A stretch of DNA of 64,000 nt. Source: Ga0077527 sp964433345. Its GTDB lineage: Bacteria; Pseudomonadota; Gammaproteobacteria; Burkholderiales; SG8-41. The notes beneath the pieces are model-generated. The model saw only the letters and a list, made by a program, of their open reading frames with translations. It did not search any database and was not told where the DNA came from. The position numbers and the translations under genes are program-made. Positions 1 through 8,898 of this stretch are shown here, one piece after another; the first letter of the stretch is position 1; each line of letters starts with the position of its first letter. The stretch spans positions 1-64,000 of the forward strand of contig CAYSQJ010000011.1 in the NCBI GenBank assembly GCA_964433345.1, written 5' to 3'.

Positions 1-758
1 ACCTGACCAAGCAGGCCTGGGCCTACCGCCAGGTGTCGCTGCTGCTGCGCCGTCCGCCGGGCCGCGAAGCCTATCCCGGCGACGTGTTCTATCTGCACTC
101 GCGCCTGCTCGAGCGTGCCGCGCGCGTTAACGAGGAGTATGTCGAGAACTTCACCAAGGGTGCGGTCAAGGGCAAGACCGGTTCGCTGACCGCGCTGCCG
201 GTGATCGAAACCCAGGCCGGCGACGTGACCGCCTTCGTGCCGACCAACGTGATCTCGATTACCGACGGCCAGATCTTCCTCGAGACCGACCTGTTCAATG
301 CCGGCATCCGTCCCGCGATCAACGCCGGTATTTCGGTGTCGCGAGTCGGTGGCGCCGCGCAGACCAAGGTCATCAAGAAACTGGGCGGCGGCGTGCGCCT
401 GGCGCTCGCGCAGTACCGCGAACTGGCGGCCTTCGCGCAGTTCGCCTCCGACCTTGACGAAGCCACCCGCAAGCAGCTCGAACGCGGTCGCCTGGTCACC
501 GAATTGATGAAACAGCCGCAGTACGAGCCGCTCCAGGTCTGGGAAATGGCGCTGACCCTTTTCGCCGTCAACGGCGGCCATCTCGACGACGTCGACGTGA
601 AGAAGGCTCTTGCCGCCGAGCGTTCGATGCGCGATTACGTGAAGGCCAAGTACGGCGACCTGGTGCAGCGCATCGAAGACAGCAAGGACCTGTCGAAGGA
701 CGACGAAGAGAAGCTGACTGCCGCGATCAAGGACTGGAAGCAGAACGGTTCCTACTGA
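1..758 (+). CDS. atpA: ATP synthase F1 subunit alpha, C-terminal part (5' truncated by window edge)
   Basis: Only the last ~250 codons are present; the reading frame is open from base 3 and the true start lies before the window. The visible protein has the alpha-subunit segment AYRQVSLLLRRPPGREAYPG followed by the DVFYLHSRLLERAAR block, and later the TDGQIFLETDLFN and GIRPAINAGISVSRVGG blocks, all hallmarks of F1 alpha. The C-terminal helical domain runs to the TGA at 756-758. Alpha forms the catalytic hexamer with beta at the inner membrane. It is followed by atpG, atpD and atpC in the standard operon order. The 39-base gap to atpG is unusually AT-rich. Confidence 0.98.
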   Translation, partial: LTKQAWAYRQVSLLLRRPPGREAYPGDVFYLHSRLLERAARVNEEYVENFTKGAVKGKTGSLTALPVIETQAGDVTAFVPTNVISITDGQIFLETDLFNAGIRPAINAGISVSRVGGAAQTKVIKKLGGGVRLALAQYRELAAFAQFASDLDEATRKQLERGRLVTELMKQPQYEPLQVWEMALTLFAVNGGHLDDVDVKKALAAERSMRDYVKAKYGDLVQRIEDSKDLSKDDEEKLTAAIKDWKQNGSY

Positions 759-797
759 TCCCGGTTAAATAATCGTTTAAAAACAGATAGTTAAGAC

Positions 798-1661
798 ATG
801 CCCGGTTCGAAGGAAATCCGCACCAAGATCAAGAGCGTGCAAAACACGCGCAAGATCACCAAGGCGATGGAAATGGTCGCGGCCTCGAAAATGCGCCGCG
901 CGCAGGAGCGCATGCGCACCGCGCGCCCGTACAGCGAGAAGATCCGCAACGTCGCGGCCAACATCAGCCACGCCAATCCCGAGTACCGGCACCCTTTCCT
1001 GGTCGATCGCGATTCGGTGAAACGTGTTGGCATCATTGTCGTTACCACCGACAAGGGTCTCTGCGGCGGCTTGAATACCAATGCCTTGCGCCTCGCGCTG
1101 AACAAGATCAAGGAGCTCGAGGCACAGGGCGAAGAGATCGAAGTCTGCGCGATCGGCAACAAGGGGCTCGGTTTCATGCAGCGCCTCGGCGCGAAAGTCG
1201 CGTCCCAGGTAACCGGTCTCGGCGACAAGCCGCACATGGAGAAGCTGATCGGCGCAGTCAAGGTGATGCTCGACGGCTATACCCGTGACCGTTTCGACCG
1301 TCTGCTGATCATCTATACCAAGTTCATCAACACGATGAAGCAGGAGCCGGTGGTCGAGCAGCTGCTGCCGCTGTCCGGTGAAGCGCTGGGTGCGCCCGAG
1401 ACCTCCTGGGATTACATCTACGAACCGGACGCCCAGGCCGTGCTCGACCAGCTGCTGACCCGCTACATCGAGGCACTGATTTACCAGGGGGTTGCCGAGA
1501 ACATGGCTTCCGAACAGTCGGCGCGTATGGTCGCGATGAAGGCCGCTTCGGACAACGCGGGCAACGTGATCGACGAATTGACGCTTATCTACAACAAGTC
1601 GCGGCAGGCTTCCATTACCAAGGAGCTGTCGGAGATCGTCGGCGGCGCCGCCGCGGTCTGA
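798..1661 (+). CDS. atpG: ATP synthase F1 subunit gamma
   Basis: A 287-residue protein of normal length for gamma, the central rotor stalk that turns inside the alpha3beta3 hexamer. The N-terminal helix shows the signature GSKEIRTKIKSVQNTRKITKAMEMVAASKMRRAQ, and the C-terminal helix contains the conserved EQSARMVAMKAASDNA segment followed by LTLIYNKSRQASITKELSEIVGGAAA. The ATG at 798 places the family N-terminus (MPGSKEIR) correctly. No purine-rich Shine-Dalgarno is visible: the upstream 30 bases are AT-rich (TTAAATAATCGTTTAAAAAC), so initiation may depend on low structure or coupling to atpA. Confidence 0.98.
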   Translation: MPGSKEIRTKIKSVQNTRKITKAMEMVAASKMRRAQERMRTARPYSEKIRNVAANISHANPEYRHPFLVDRDSVKRVGIIVVTTDKGLCGGLNTNALRLALNKIKELEAQGEEIEVCAIGNKGLGFMQRLGAKVASQVTGLGDKPHMEKLIGAVKVMLDGYTRDRFDRLLIIYTKFINTMKQEPVVEQLLPLSGEALGAPETSWDYIYEPDAQAVLDQLLTRYIEALIYQGVAENMASEQSARMVAMKAASDNAGNVIDELTLIYNKSRQASITKELSEIVGGAAAV

Positions 1662-1694
1662 TTGTGTGAAGAATTTTCTATCCAGGAATTGACC

Positions 1695-3095
<1,401 letters not shown>

Positions 3096-3113
3096 GCGGC
3101 AAGGAACCCGACC

Positions 3114-3545
3114 ATGGCTGAAGCCGTACAAACCCTGCACGTTGACGTCGTCAGCGCGGAAGAGCAGATCTATTCCGGCGAGGCGGAATTCGTCGTGCTG
3201 CCCGGCGAAACCGGCGAGCTCGGCATCTATCCGCGCCACACACCGCTGATCACCCGCATCAAGCCCGGCGAGGTGCGCATCAAGCCGGCCGGAGGCGGTG
3301 CTGAGGAGTTCATCTTTGTTGCCGGCGGCGTGCTCGAAGTGCAACCGAGGGTGGTCACCGTGCTGGCCGATACCGCGATCCGCGGCGCCGACCTCGACGA
3401 GGCCAAGGCCACCGAAGCGCTGAAGCAGGCCGAGGAAGCGCGCAAGAACGCCCAGGGCAAGCAGGAAGTCGCCACTGTCGAGGCGGAACTGGCCATGCTC
3501 GCGGCCCAGCTCGCGGCGATACGCAAGCTGCGCGGCAAGCGCTGA
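3114..3545 (+). CDS. atpC: ATP synthase F1 subunit epsilon
   Basis: A 143-residue epsilon subunit, the part of the rotor that links gamma to the c-ring and can inhibit hydrolysis. The N-terminal beta-sandwich shows LHVDVVSAEEQIYSGEAEFVVLPGETGELGIYPRHTPLITRIKPGEVRI, the classic family pattern. The C-terminal part (from about residue 95) is an Ala/Glu/Lys-rich helical hairpin (EAKATEALKQAEEARKNAQG). It is the last gene of the atp operon and is followed within 35 bases by a strong intrinsic terminator. Confidence 0.98.
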   Translation: MAEAVQTLHVDVVSAEEQIYSGEAEFVVLPGETGELGIYPRHTPLITRIKPGEVRIKPAGGGAEEFIFVAGGVLEVQPRVVTVLADTAIRGADLDEAKATEALKQAEEARKNAQGKQEVATVEAELAMLAAQLAAIRKLRGKR

Positions 3546-3579
3546 GCCTTACTTTCCGGGGCATCTTCCGGAATCAGAG

Positions 3580-3605
3580 GGGCGGCTGCGGCCGCCCTTT
3601 TGTTT
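3580..3605 (+). terminator. Rho-independent terminator of the atp operon
   Basis: A perfect 7-bp stem GGGCGGC (3580-3586) and GCCGCCC (3591-3597) with a TGCG loop, followed by TTTTGTTTT. It lies 34 bases after the atpC stop and before the glmU promoter region. Confidence 0.9.
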
Positions 3606-3650
3606 TGAAGGACGTTTTCGGCAGGAAGCGACGGTTGCTGCCCGCCTTCA

Positions 3651-3659
3651 TGCGATAAT
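3651..3659 (+). promoter_or_regulatory. Extended -10 element directly before glmU
   Basis: TGCGATAAT combines a TGn extension with a -10 hexamer GATAAT (3654-3659). Only six bases separate it from the glmU ATG at 3666, so the predicted transcription start falls on or next to the start codon. No Shine-Dalgarno is visible. No good -35 is seen at the proper spacing. Confidence 0.4.
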
Positions 3660-3665
3660 TTTCAG

Positions 3666-5039
3666 ATGCGATTCCAGGTCGTCATACTCGCGGCGGGCAA
3701 GGGCAAACGGATGAATTCCGAATTGCCCAAGGTGCTGCATCCGCTCGCCGGCAAACCGCTGCTGGCGCATGTCGTAGCCACCGCGCGCGAGCTGTCTGCC
3801 GAATGCATCTGCATCGTTCATGGCCATGGCGGAGAACGGGTACGCGCGGCGGTGTCGGGCGACGACCTCGTGTTCGCATTGCAGGAACCACAGCTTGGCA
3901 CCGGACATGCCGTGCAGCAGGCCTTGCCGCAGCTGACACCGGCGCCGCTGACGCTGGTGCTCTACGGCGACGTGCCGCTGGTACGTGCCGAGACCTTGCG
4001 CAGCCTGCTCGATGCGGCAGGCAAGGGCGTCGCAATTCTCACCGCGGAGCTGGCGGACCCCGCCGGCTATGGCCGCATCCTGCGTAACCGGCAAAAGAAA
4101 GTGATCGGCATCGTCGAGCAAAAGGATGCGACGGCGGTGCAGCGCAGGATCCGGGAAATAAACACCGGCATCATGGTGATGCCCACTGCAAAACTGAAAC
4201 AGTGGCTGCCGAAGCTGCGCAACAGGAATGCCCAGAACGAGTATTACCTGACCGACGTGGTTGCACTGGCGGTCAAGGATCGGGTGCCGGTCACCGGCTT
4301 GATCGCAGCTGATGCTGGCGAAACCGAAGGCGTCAACAGCCGCGTGCAACTGGCGCAGCTCGAGCGCCTGTACCAGAAACGCCAGGCGGCCTGCCTGCTC
4401 GAGGCGGGGGTCACGCTGGCCGACCCGGCACGCTTTGACCAGCGCGGCTCGCTCGGCTGCGGCCGCGATGTCGCGATCGACGTCAACTGCGTGTTCGAAG
4501 GCAGCGTCGAACTGGGCGACGGCGCCAGCATCGGCGCCAACTGCGTGCTCAAGGACGTCGTCATTGGTCCTGGCACCCGCATCGAGCCCTTCTGCCATCT
4601 CGACGGCGCGCGGATCGGAGCCGGCTGCCGGATCGGGCCCTATGCCCGCATCCGGCCGGGCACACAACTCGCAGACGAAGTGCACATTGGCAACTTTGTC
4701 GAGATCAAGGCGAGCGAGATGGGCGATGGCTCCAAGGCCAATCACCTTGCCTATGTTGGTGATTCGACGGTCGGCCGCAACGTCAATATCGGTGCCGGTA
4801 CCATCACCTGCAACTACGATGGCGCCAACAAGCACCGCACGGTGATCGAGGATGATGTTCATATCGGTTCCGACGTGCAGCTGGTGGCACCGGTGCGCGT
4901 AGGACGCGGAACCACGGTGGGTGCCGGCACGACAGTGTGGAGGGATACGCCACCGGGCGGACTGGTGCTGAATCCGAAAAGCCAGGAACACCGCGGCGGC
5001 TGGCAGCGTCCGCGCAAGCCTGGCAAAGGCAAATCCTGA
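3666..5039 (+). CDS. glmU: Bifunctional UDP-GlcNAc pyrophosphorylase / glucosamine-1-phosphate N-acetyltransferase
   Basis: A 457-residue protein of the usual GlmU length that makes UDP-N-acetylglucosamine for peptidoglycan and LPS in the cytoplasm. The N-terminal uridyltransferase domain begins VVILAAGKGKRMNSELPKVLHPLAGKPLL (nucleotide-binding GxGxRM...PK motif), with LGTGHAVQQALP and YGDVPL later. From about residue 250 a left-handed beta-helix of hexapeptide repeats follows, with the acetyltransferase motif NHLAYVGDSTVGRNVNIGAG and GTITCNYDGANKHRT. It starts a two-gene unit with glmS, 17 bases downstream. Its 5' side suggests a very short or absent leader. Confidence 0.98.
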   Translation: MRFQVVILAAGKGKRMNSELPKVLHPLAGKPLLAHVVATARELSAECICIVHGHGGERVRAAVSGDDLVFALQEPQLGTGHAVQQALPQLTPAPLTLVLYGDVPLVRAETLRSLLDAAGKGVAILTAELADPAGYGRILRNRQKKVIGIVEQKDATAVQRRIREINTGIMVMPTAKLKQWLPKLRNRNAQNEYYLTDVVALAVKDRVPVTGLIAADAGETEGVNSRVQLAQLERLYQKRQAACLLEAGVTLADPARFDQRGSLGCGRDVAIDVNCVFEGSVELGDGASIGANCVLKDVVIGPGTRIEPFCHLDGARIGAGCRIGPYARIRPGTQLADEVHIGNFVEIKASEMGDGSKANHLAYVGDSTVGRNVNIGAGTITCNYDGANKHRTVIEDDVHIGSDVQLVAPVRVGRGTTVGAGTTVWRDTPPGGLVLNPKSQEHRGGWQRPRKPGKGKS

Positions 5040-5056
5040 ACAGGACGGACTGATTC

Positions 5057-6883
5057 ATGTGCGGCATTGTTGGAGCCATTGCCGGGCGCGATATCGTGCC
5101 GGTGCTGATTGAGGGCCTGAAACGGCTCGAATACCGGGGTTATGACTCGGCGGGGATCGCTGTCATCGACGGCCGGCTGCAGCGTGCACGCAGTACCGGG
5201 CGCGTTGCCGAACTCGAGCGCATGGCGCAGGCCGCCGGTGTCACCGGCCCTCTCGGCATCGCCCATACACGCTGGGCGACGCATGGTGCGCCGTCGGAGA
5301 AAAACGCACATCCGCATGTCTCAGGCGGCGTGTCCGTAGTTCACAACGGCATCATCGAAAACCACGACGAGATGCGCGAGAAGCTGCGTGCCGCGGGTTA
5401 CGCCTTTGTGTCCGATACCGACACCGAGGTTATAGCCCATCTGGTGCACCTGCATCTCGGTCAATGCAAGGACCTGTTCGAAGCAGTACGACGCAGCCTC
5501 GCCGAACTCACCGGTGCCTATGCGGTTGCTGTCGTCAACGAAACCGATGTGCAGCGCCTGGTGGTGGCGCGCATGGGGGCGCCGCTACTGCTGGGGCTGG
5601 GCGACGGTGAAAATTTTGCGGCATCGGATGCCTCGGCGCTGGTGCAGGTGACCCAGCGCATCATCTATCTCGAGGAAGGCGATTGCGCCGAGCTGACGCG
5701 CGAGGGCATACGCATCGTCGATGGCAACGGCCAGCAGGTCGCGCGACAGGAGCAGATCACCCAGCTGACAGCTGCGGCGGTCGAGCTGGGCAATTACCGC
5801 CATTACATGCAGAAGGAAATCTTCGAACAGCCGATGGCGGTGGCCAACACGCTGGAGATGGTGACCAATGCGCGCGCCATCGCGCCCCAGCTCTTCGGCG
5901 CAGACGCAGATAAAATATTCAATAAAATCAATGGGTTGGTGATACTGGCTTGCGGTACCAGTTATCACGCCGGCATGGTTGCCCGCTACTGGATCGAAGC
6001 GCTGGCCGGCCTGCCCTGTGATGTCGAGATTGCCAGCGAATACCGCTATCGCGAACCGTATAACGATCCCGATGCGCTGGTGGTCACCATTTCGCAGTCC
6101 GGCGAAACTGCGGATACGCTGGCCGCATTGCAGTACGCGAAGCTGCGCGGCCATCGCCACAGCCTGTCGATCTGCAACGTGCCGGAGTCGGCGCTGGTAC
6201 GGGCTTCAGACCTGCGCTTCCTGACCCGCGCCGGTCCGGAGATCGGCGTGGCCTCGACCAAGGCCTTTACCACCCAGCTCGCGGCGCTGGTTTTGCTGGC
6301 CATGGCGCTGGCCAAGCAGCGGGGACGCCTGCCGGCGGAGCGCGAGGGCGAATTGCTGACCGCCCTGCGTCACCTGCCGTCGGCGCTGAGCCATGTGCTG
6401 CAGGTGGAGCCGGCGATTGCCGCATGGGCCGGGTTGTTCGCGCGCAAGGAGCACATGCTGTTTCTCGGCCGCGGCATCCACTATCCGATCGCCATGGAAG
6501 GCGCGCTGAAGCTGAAGGAAATCTCCTACATCCATGCGGAAGCCTATGCCGCCGGTGAACTGAAGCACGGGCCGCTGGCGCTGGTCGACCGCAACATGCC
6601 GGTGGTTGCCGTCGCGCCGCGCGATGCGCTGCTCGAAAAGCTCAAGTCCAATCTTCAGGAGGTGCGTGCCCGGGGCGGTGAACTGTACGTGCTCGCTGAC
6701 CAGGGAACCCGCCTGCAAAGCGGCGACGGCGTGCATGTGATCGAGATGCCCGACCACGCCGGCCTGCTGTCACCGATTCTGCACACGGTGCCGCTGCAGT
6801 TGCTGGCCTATCACACGGCGCTGCATCGCGGCACCGACGTCGACAAGCCGCGCAATCTCGCGAAATCGGTGACGGTCGAGTAG
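5057..6883 (+). CDS. glmS: Glutamine-fructose-6-phosphate aminotransferase (isomerizing)
   Basis: A 608-residue enzyme that makes glucosamine-6-phosphate from fructose-6-phosphate and glutamine, the step before GlmM and GlmU. The N-terminal Ntn glutaminase starts MCGIVGAIAGRD, where Cys2 is the nucleophile, and contains RLEYRGYDSAG, HTRWATHG and HNGIIENHDE. Two SIS isomerase domains follow, with ILACGTSYHAGMVARYW, SQSGETADTLAAL and CNVPES, and the C-terminal signature DKPRNLAKSVTVE. Between glutaminase and the first SIS domain the gene carries an AT-rich patch coding for KIFNKING. This is one copy of the dispersed IHF-like element. The 17-base gap to glmU leaves no room for a glmS ribozyme. 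Confidence 0.98.
   Translation: MCGIVGAIAGRDIVPVLIEGLKRLEYRGYDSAGIAVIDGRLQRARSTGRVAELERMAQAAGVTGPLGIAHTRWATHGAPSEKNAHPHVSGGVSVVHNGIIENHDEMREKLRAAGYAFVSDTDTEVIAHLVHLHLGQCKDLFEAVRRSLAELTGAYAVAVVNETDVQRLVVARMGAPLLLGLGDGENFAASDASALVQVTQRIIYLEEGDCAELTREGIRIVDGNGQQVARQEQITQLTAAAVELGNYRHYMQKEIFEQPMAVANTLEMVTNARAIAPQLFGADADKIFNKINGLVILACGTSYHAGMVARYWIEALAGLPCDVEIASEYRYREPYNDPDALVVTISQSGETADTLAALQYAKLRGHRHSLSICNVPESALVRASDLRFLTRAGPEIGVASTKAFTTQLAALVLLAMALAKQRGRLPAEREGELLTALRHLPSALSHVLQVEPAIAAWAGLFARKEHMLFLGRGIHYPIAMEGALKLKEISYIHAEAYAAGELKHGPLALVDRNMPVVAVAPRDALLEKLKSNLQEVRARGGELYVLADQGTRLQSGDGVHVIEMPDHAGLLSPILHTVPLQLLAYHTALHRGTDVDKPRNLAKSVTVE
5911..5938 (+). repeat. AT-rich IHF-like element, copy in glmS
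   Basis: Inside glmS the GC-rich coding sequence is interrupted by a ~28-base AT-rich patch. It contains the 14-mer TCAATAAAATCAAT (5919-5932), shared exactly with copies at 33212-33225 and 53221-53234. It ends in AATCAATGGGTTG (5926-5938), a perfect match to the IHF consensus WATCAANNNNTTR. The patch keeps the frame and adds no obvious length to the protein. Confidence 0.7.
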
Positions 6884-6975
6884 GTCCTGCTGCCCCGGGC
6901 GGAACGGTCAGGCTGATCGTTGCCGCATCCTGCCATCGAAGGTGATCGGCAAACAGCAGGCCGTCAGGACCGGCT

Positions 6976-7620
6976 TCAGCGCATTCCGGCTTCGCTGCGC
7001 ACCTTGTGCACCAGTCCGTCGACGATATCCACCACGCGGTTCAGCGACTCGGCCATGCTGCCGGAGGTCAGGTAGCGGCCGTTGACGACCAGCGAGGGTG
7101 TGCCGGTGACCTGGTATGCACGGGTCAGCCTTGCAGCTTCTTCGACCTTGCGCCGCACTTCCGGCGAGTCGTAGGCCTGTTCCCAGCGTTCACGGTCGAT
7201 GCCGTTGCGCTGCGCCCAGGCCGACATCACCTCCGGCTTGCTCATGTGCAATTCCTCGACATGGTAGCCGTGATAGACGCGCTGGTGCAGGCGCTCGACC
7301 TCGCCCAGCGCCTCCAGCGTGTAATAGATGCGCGCGTGCGGTGCCCAGCTGTCACGCAGTATCGCGGGAATGCGGCGGACGAGGACGTCGGCGGGTTTGT
7401 TGCCGATCCAGCGCTCCAGCGCCGGCTGCAGATTGTTGCAGTGGGGGCAGCCGTACCAGAAGAAATCGATGACCTCGATGCGACCGGCAACCGCAACCGG
7501 CTGGGGCTTGATGACCCGATAGTCGATATCAGCCCGCACCGGCTGCTGCGCGGACGCGATAGCCGGCAACAGTGCTGACGACAGCAGGAGCGCACAGCAG
7601 GCGGCCAGCGCCCGCAGCAT
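6976..7620 (-). CDS. DsbA-like periplasmic thiol:disulfide oxidoreductase (second copy)
   Basis: A 214-residue exported protein with a signal peptide (MLRALAACCALLLSSALLPAIASAQQ) and a thioredoxin-fold DsbA domain. The active site is CPHC in FFWYGCPHCNNLQPALERW, and the cis-proline loop is GTPSLVVNGRYL. The likely role is oxidation of cysteines in periplasmic proteins. It lies one base downstream of a close paralogue (7622-8284) with the same FFWYGCPHCNNLQP motif, so the pair looks like a tandem duplication with later divergence. Substrate preference cannot be read from the sequence. Confidence 0.93.
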   Translation of the reverse strand: MLRALAACCALLLSSALLPAIASAQQPVRADIDYRVIKPQPVAVAGRIEVIDFFWYGCPHCNNLQPALERWIGNKPADVLVRRIPAILRDSWAPHARIYYTLEALGEVERLHQRVYHGYHVEELHMSKPEVMSAWAQRNGIDRERWEQAYDSPEVRRKVEEAARLTRAYQVTGTPSLVVNGRYLTSGSMAESLNRVVDIVDGLVHKVRSEAGMR

Positions 7621-7621
7621 G

Positions 7622-8284
7622 CTATTTGCCGCTCTTGCCCTTGCGGGCTTCGGCGATCAATCCGTCGACGACCCGGAAAAAACGCTCGTAGTCGACCGTG
7701 CGGTCGGCCTTGAGGGTCATCGACGGCGCCGTCAGATAGCGGCCGTCGACCACCAGTGCCGGTGTTCCCGGGATGTCGTATTTGCGGGTCAGCTCGATCG
7801 AGCGCTGCGCCTTGCCGTTGACGCCGAAGGAATTGTAGGTGTCGGCGAACTTCTTGCGGTCGACGCCCCTGGCTGCTGCCCAGTCGAATATGGCATTGGC
7901 GTCGCGCAGCTGCACGCGCTGCTTGTGCAGGGTGACGAACATCTCGTTATGCAGCTTGTCGATCATGCCCAGGGCTTCGATGGTGTAGTAGGCACGGGTC
8001 ATCGGCAGCCAGGAGTCCTGGAATACCGCGGGCACGCGCCGGAACTCGACGTCCGCCGGCTTGCGCTTGAGCCAGGCCTCCAGCGACGGCTGCAGGTTGT
8101 TGCAATGCGGACAGCCATACCAGAAGAACTCGAGCACCTCGACCTTGCTGCCGCTGTCGGTCGGCTGTGGCGGCTGCACCAGGGCGTAATCCTTGCCGGC
8201 GGTCAGCTGGGCCTGGGCGGAGGTGAAAAAGAGGCTTAAGGCGGCGGCAAGGAAAATGCGCCGGAAAATGCGGGTCAATGTCAT
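7622..8284 (-). CDS. dsbA: Thiol:disulfide interchange protein DsbA
   Basis: A 220-residue protein with a signal peptide (ends near SAQAQ) and a DsbA thioredoxin domain carrying CPHC within VEVLEFFWYGCPHCNN and the cis-Pro loop PGTPALVVDGRYL. It introduces disulfides into secreted proteins and is normally recharged by DsbB, which is not in this window. Genes in this minus-strand block run argS, SPOR protein, dsbA, second dsbA. The linkage of argS, a SPOR protein and dsbA recurs in Betaproteobacteria. It is followed one base later by the start of the paralogue. Confidence 0.95.
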   Translation of the reverse strand: MTLTRIFRRIFLAAALSLFFTSAQAQLTAGKDYALVQPPQPTDSGSKVEVLEFFWYGCPHCNNLQPSLEAWLKRKPADVEFRRVPAVFQDSWLPMTRAYYTIEALGMIDKLHNEMFVTLHKQRVQLRDANAIFDWAAARGVDRKKFADTYNSFGVNGKAQRSIELTRKYDIPGTPALVVDGRYLTAPSMTLKADRTVDYERFFRVVDGLIAEARKGKSGK

Positions 8285-8304
8285 GGCTGCTCCGGTGGAG
8301 GACG

Positions 8305-8889
8305 TTACTTGTCGGCGTCGCGCACCTTGATCAGCGTGGTGTCGATGCCGTTTTTCTTCAGAGTGTCCCGGGTGCGATTCAGTTCCTCGACGCTGCCGTA
8401 GGGTCCCAGGCGCACGCGGTGCCAGACGCCGCGGTCGGGCAGTGTCGTGGTCTGGATCGAAGCCTGCACCCCGATCAGCGCCAGCCGCGCCTTCAGGTTG
8501 TCGGCATCAGGCGCGCTCTGGAAGGCGCCGGCCTGCAGGTAGAAGGACTCCCGCGCCGCAGCCTTGGTTTCCCGCAACTGCTGGTCGGTGGCGGGCTCTT
8601 CGACGCCGGGCAGGATCTTGTAGAAATCGAAGCGGGGTTTGACCTCTTCCGCCGGCTTGGCGGCCTTGTCCGGTTTGCCGACGGGCCCGGTGGTTGCCGG
8701 TTTCGCCGGTTCGGGCGTTGCTGCGGGGGCCTTGGACTGGAAGGGCGTGGGCATCTTGTTGATGTACCAGGCAACGCCGAGCGCAAGCGCCAATCCAAGC
8801 ACCAGGCCGATCAGGATGCCGATGAACAGCGATCCGCCGCTGCTGCGGGAACCGCTTTTTCTGTCACTGCCTTTGTAATCCCTGCTCAC
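8305..8889 (-). CDS. SPOR-domain inner-membrane protein (FtsN-like)
   Basis: A 194-residue bitopic protein. It has a short basic cytoplasmic N-terminus (SRDYKGSDRKSGSRSSGG) and one transmembrane helix at about residues 20-43 (LFIGILIGLVLGLALALGVAWYI). A Pro/Ala-rich periplasmic linker leads to a C-terminal SPOR domain from about residue 115 (YLQAGAFQSAPDADNLKARL ... WHRVRLGPYGSVEELNRTRDTLKKNGI). SPOR domains bind denuded septal peptidoglycan, so a role at the division site is likely. The layout is that of FtsN. It begins 9 bases after the argS stop and is probably in the same transcript. Confidence 0.88.
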   Translation of the reverse strand: MSRDYKGSDRKSGSRSSGGSLFIGILIGLVLGLALALGVAWYINKMPTPFQSKAPAATPEPAKPATTGPVGKPDKAAKPAEEVKPRFDFYKILPGVEEPATDQQLRETKAAARESFYLQAGAFQSAPDADNLKARLALIGVQASIQTTTLPDRGVWHRVRLGPYGSVEELNRTRDTLKKNGIDTTLIKVRDADK

Positions 8890-8898
8890 GCGCGCATC

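Noticed and set aside
1662..1694. Upstream start for atpD adding 11 residues
   Set aside because: Family N-terminus begins at MSQGKIVQ (1695), and the longer form would begin directly at the atpG stop without a ribosome site.
5040..5056. Possible glmS ribozyme or riboswitch before glmS
   Set aside because: The gap to glmU is 17 bases, too short, and that ribozyme is known from Gram-positive bacteria.
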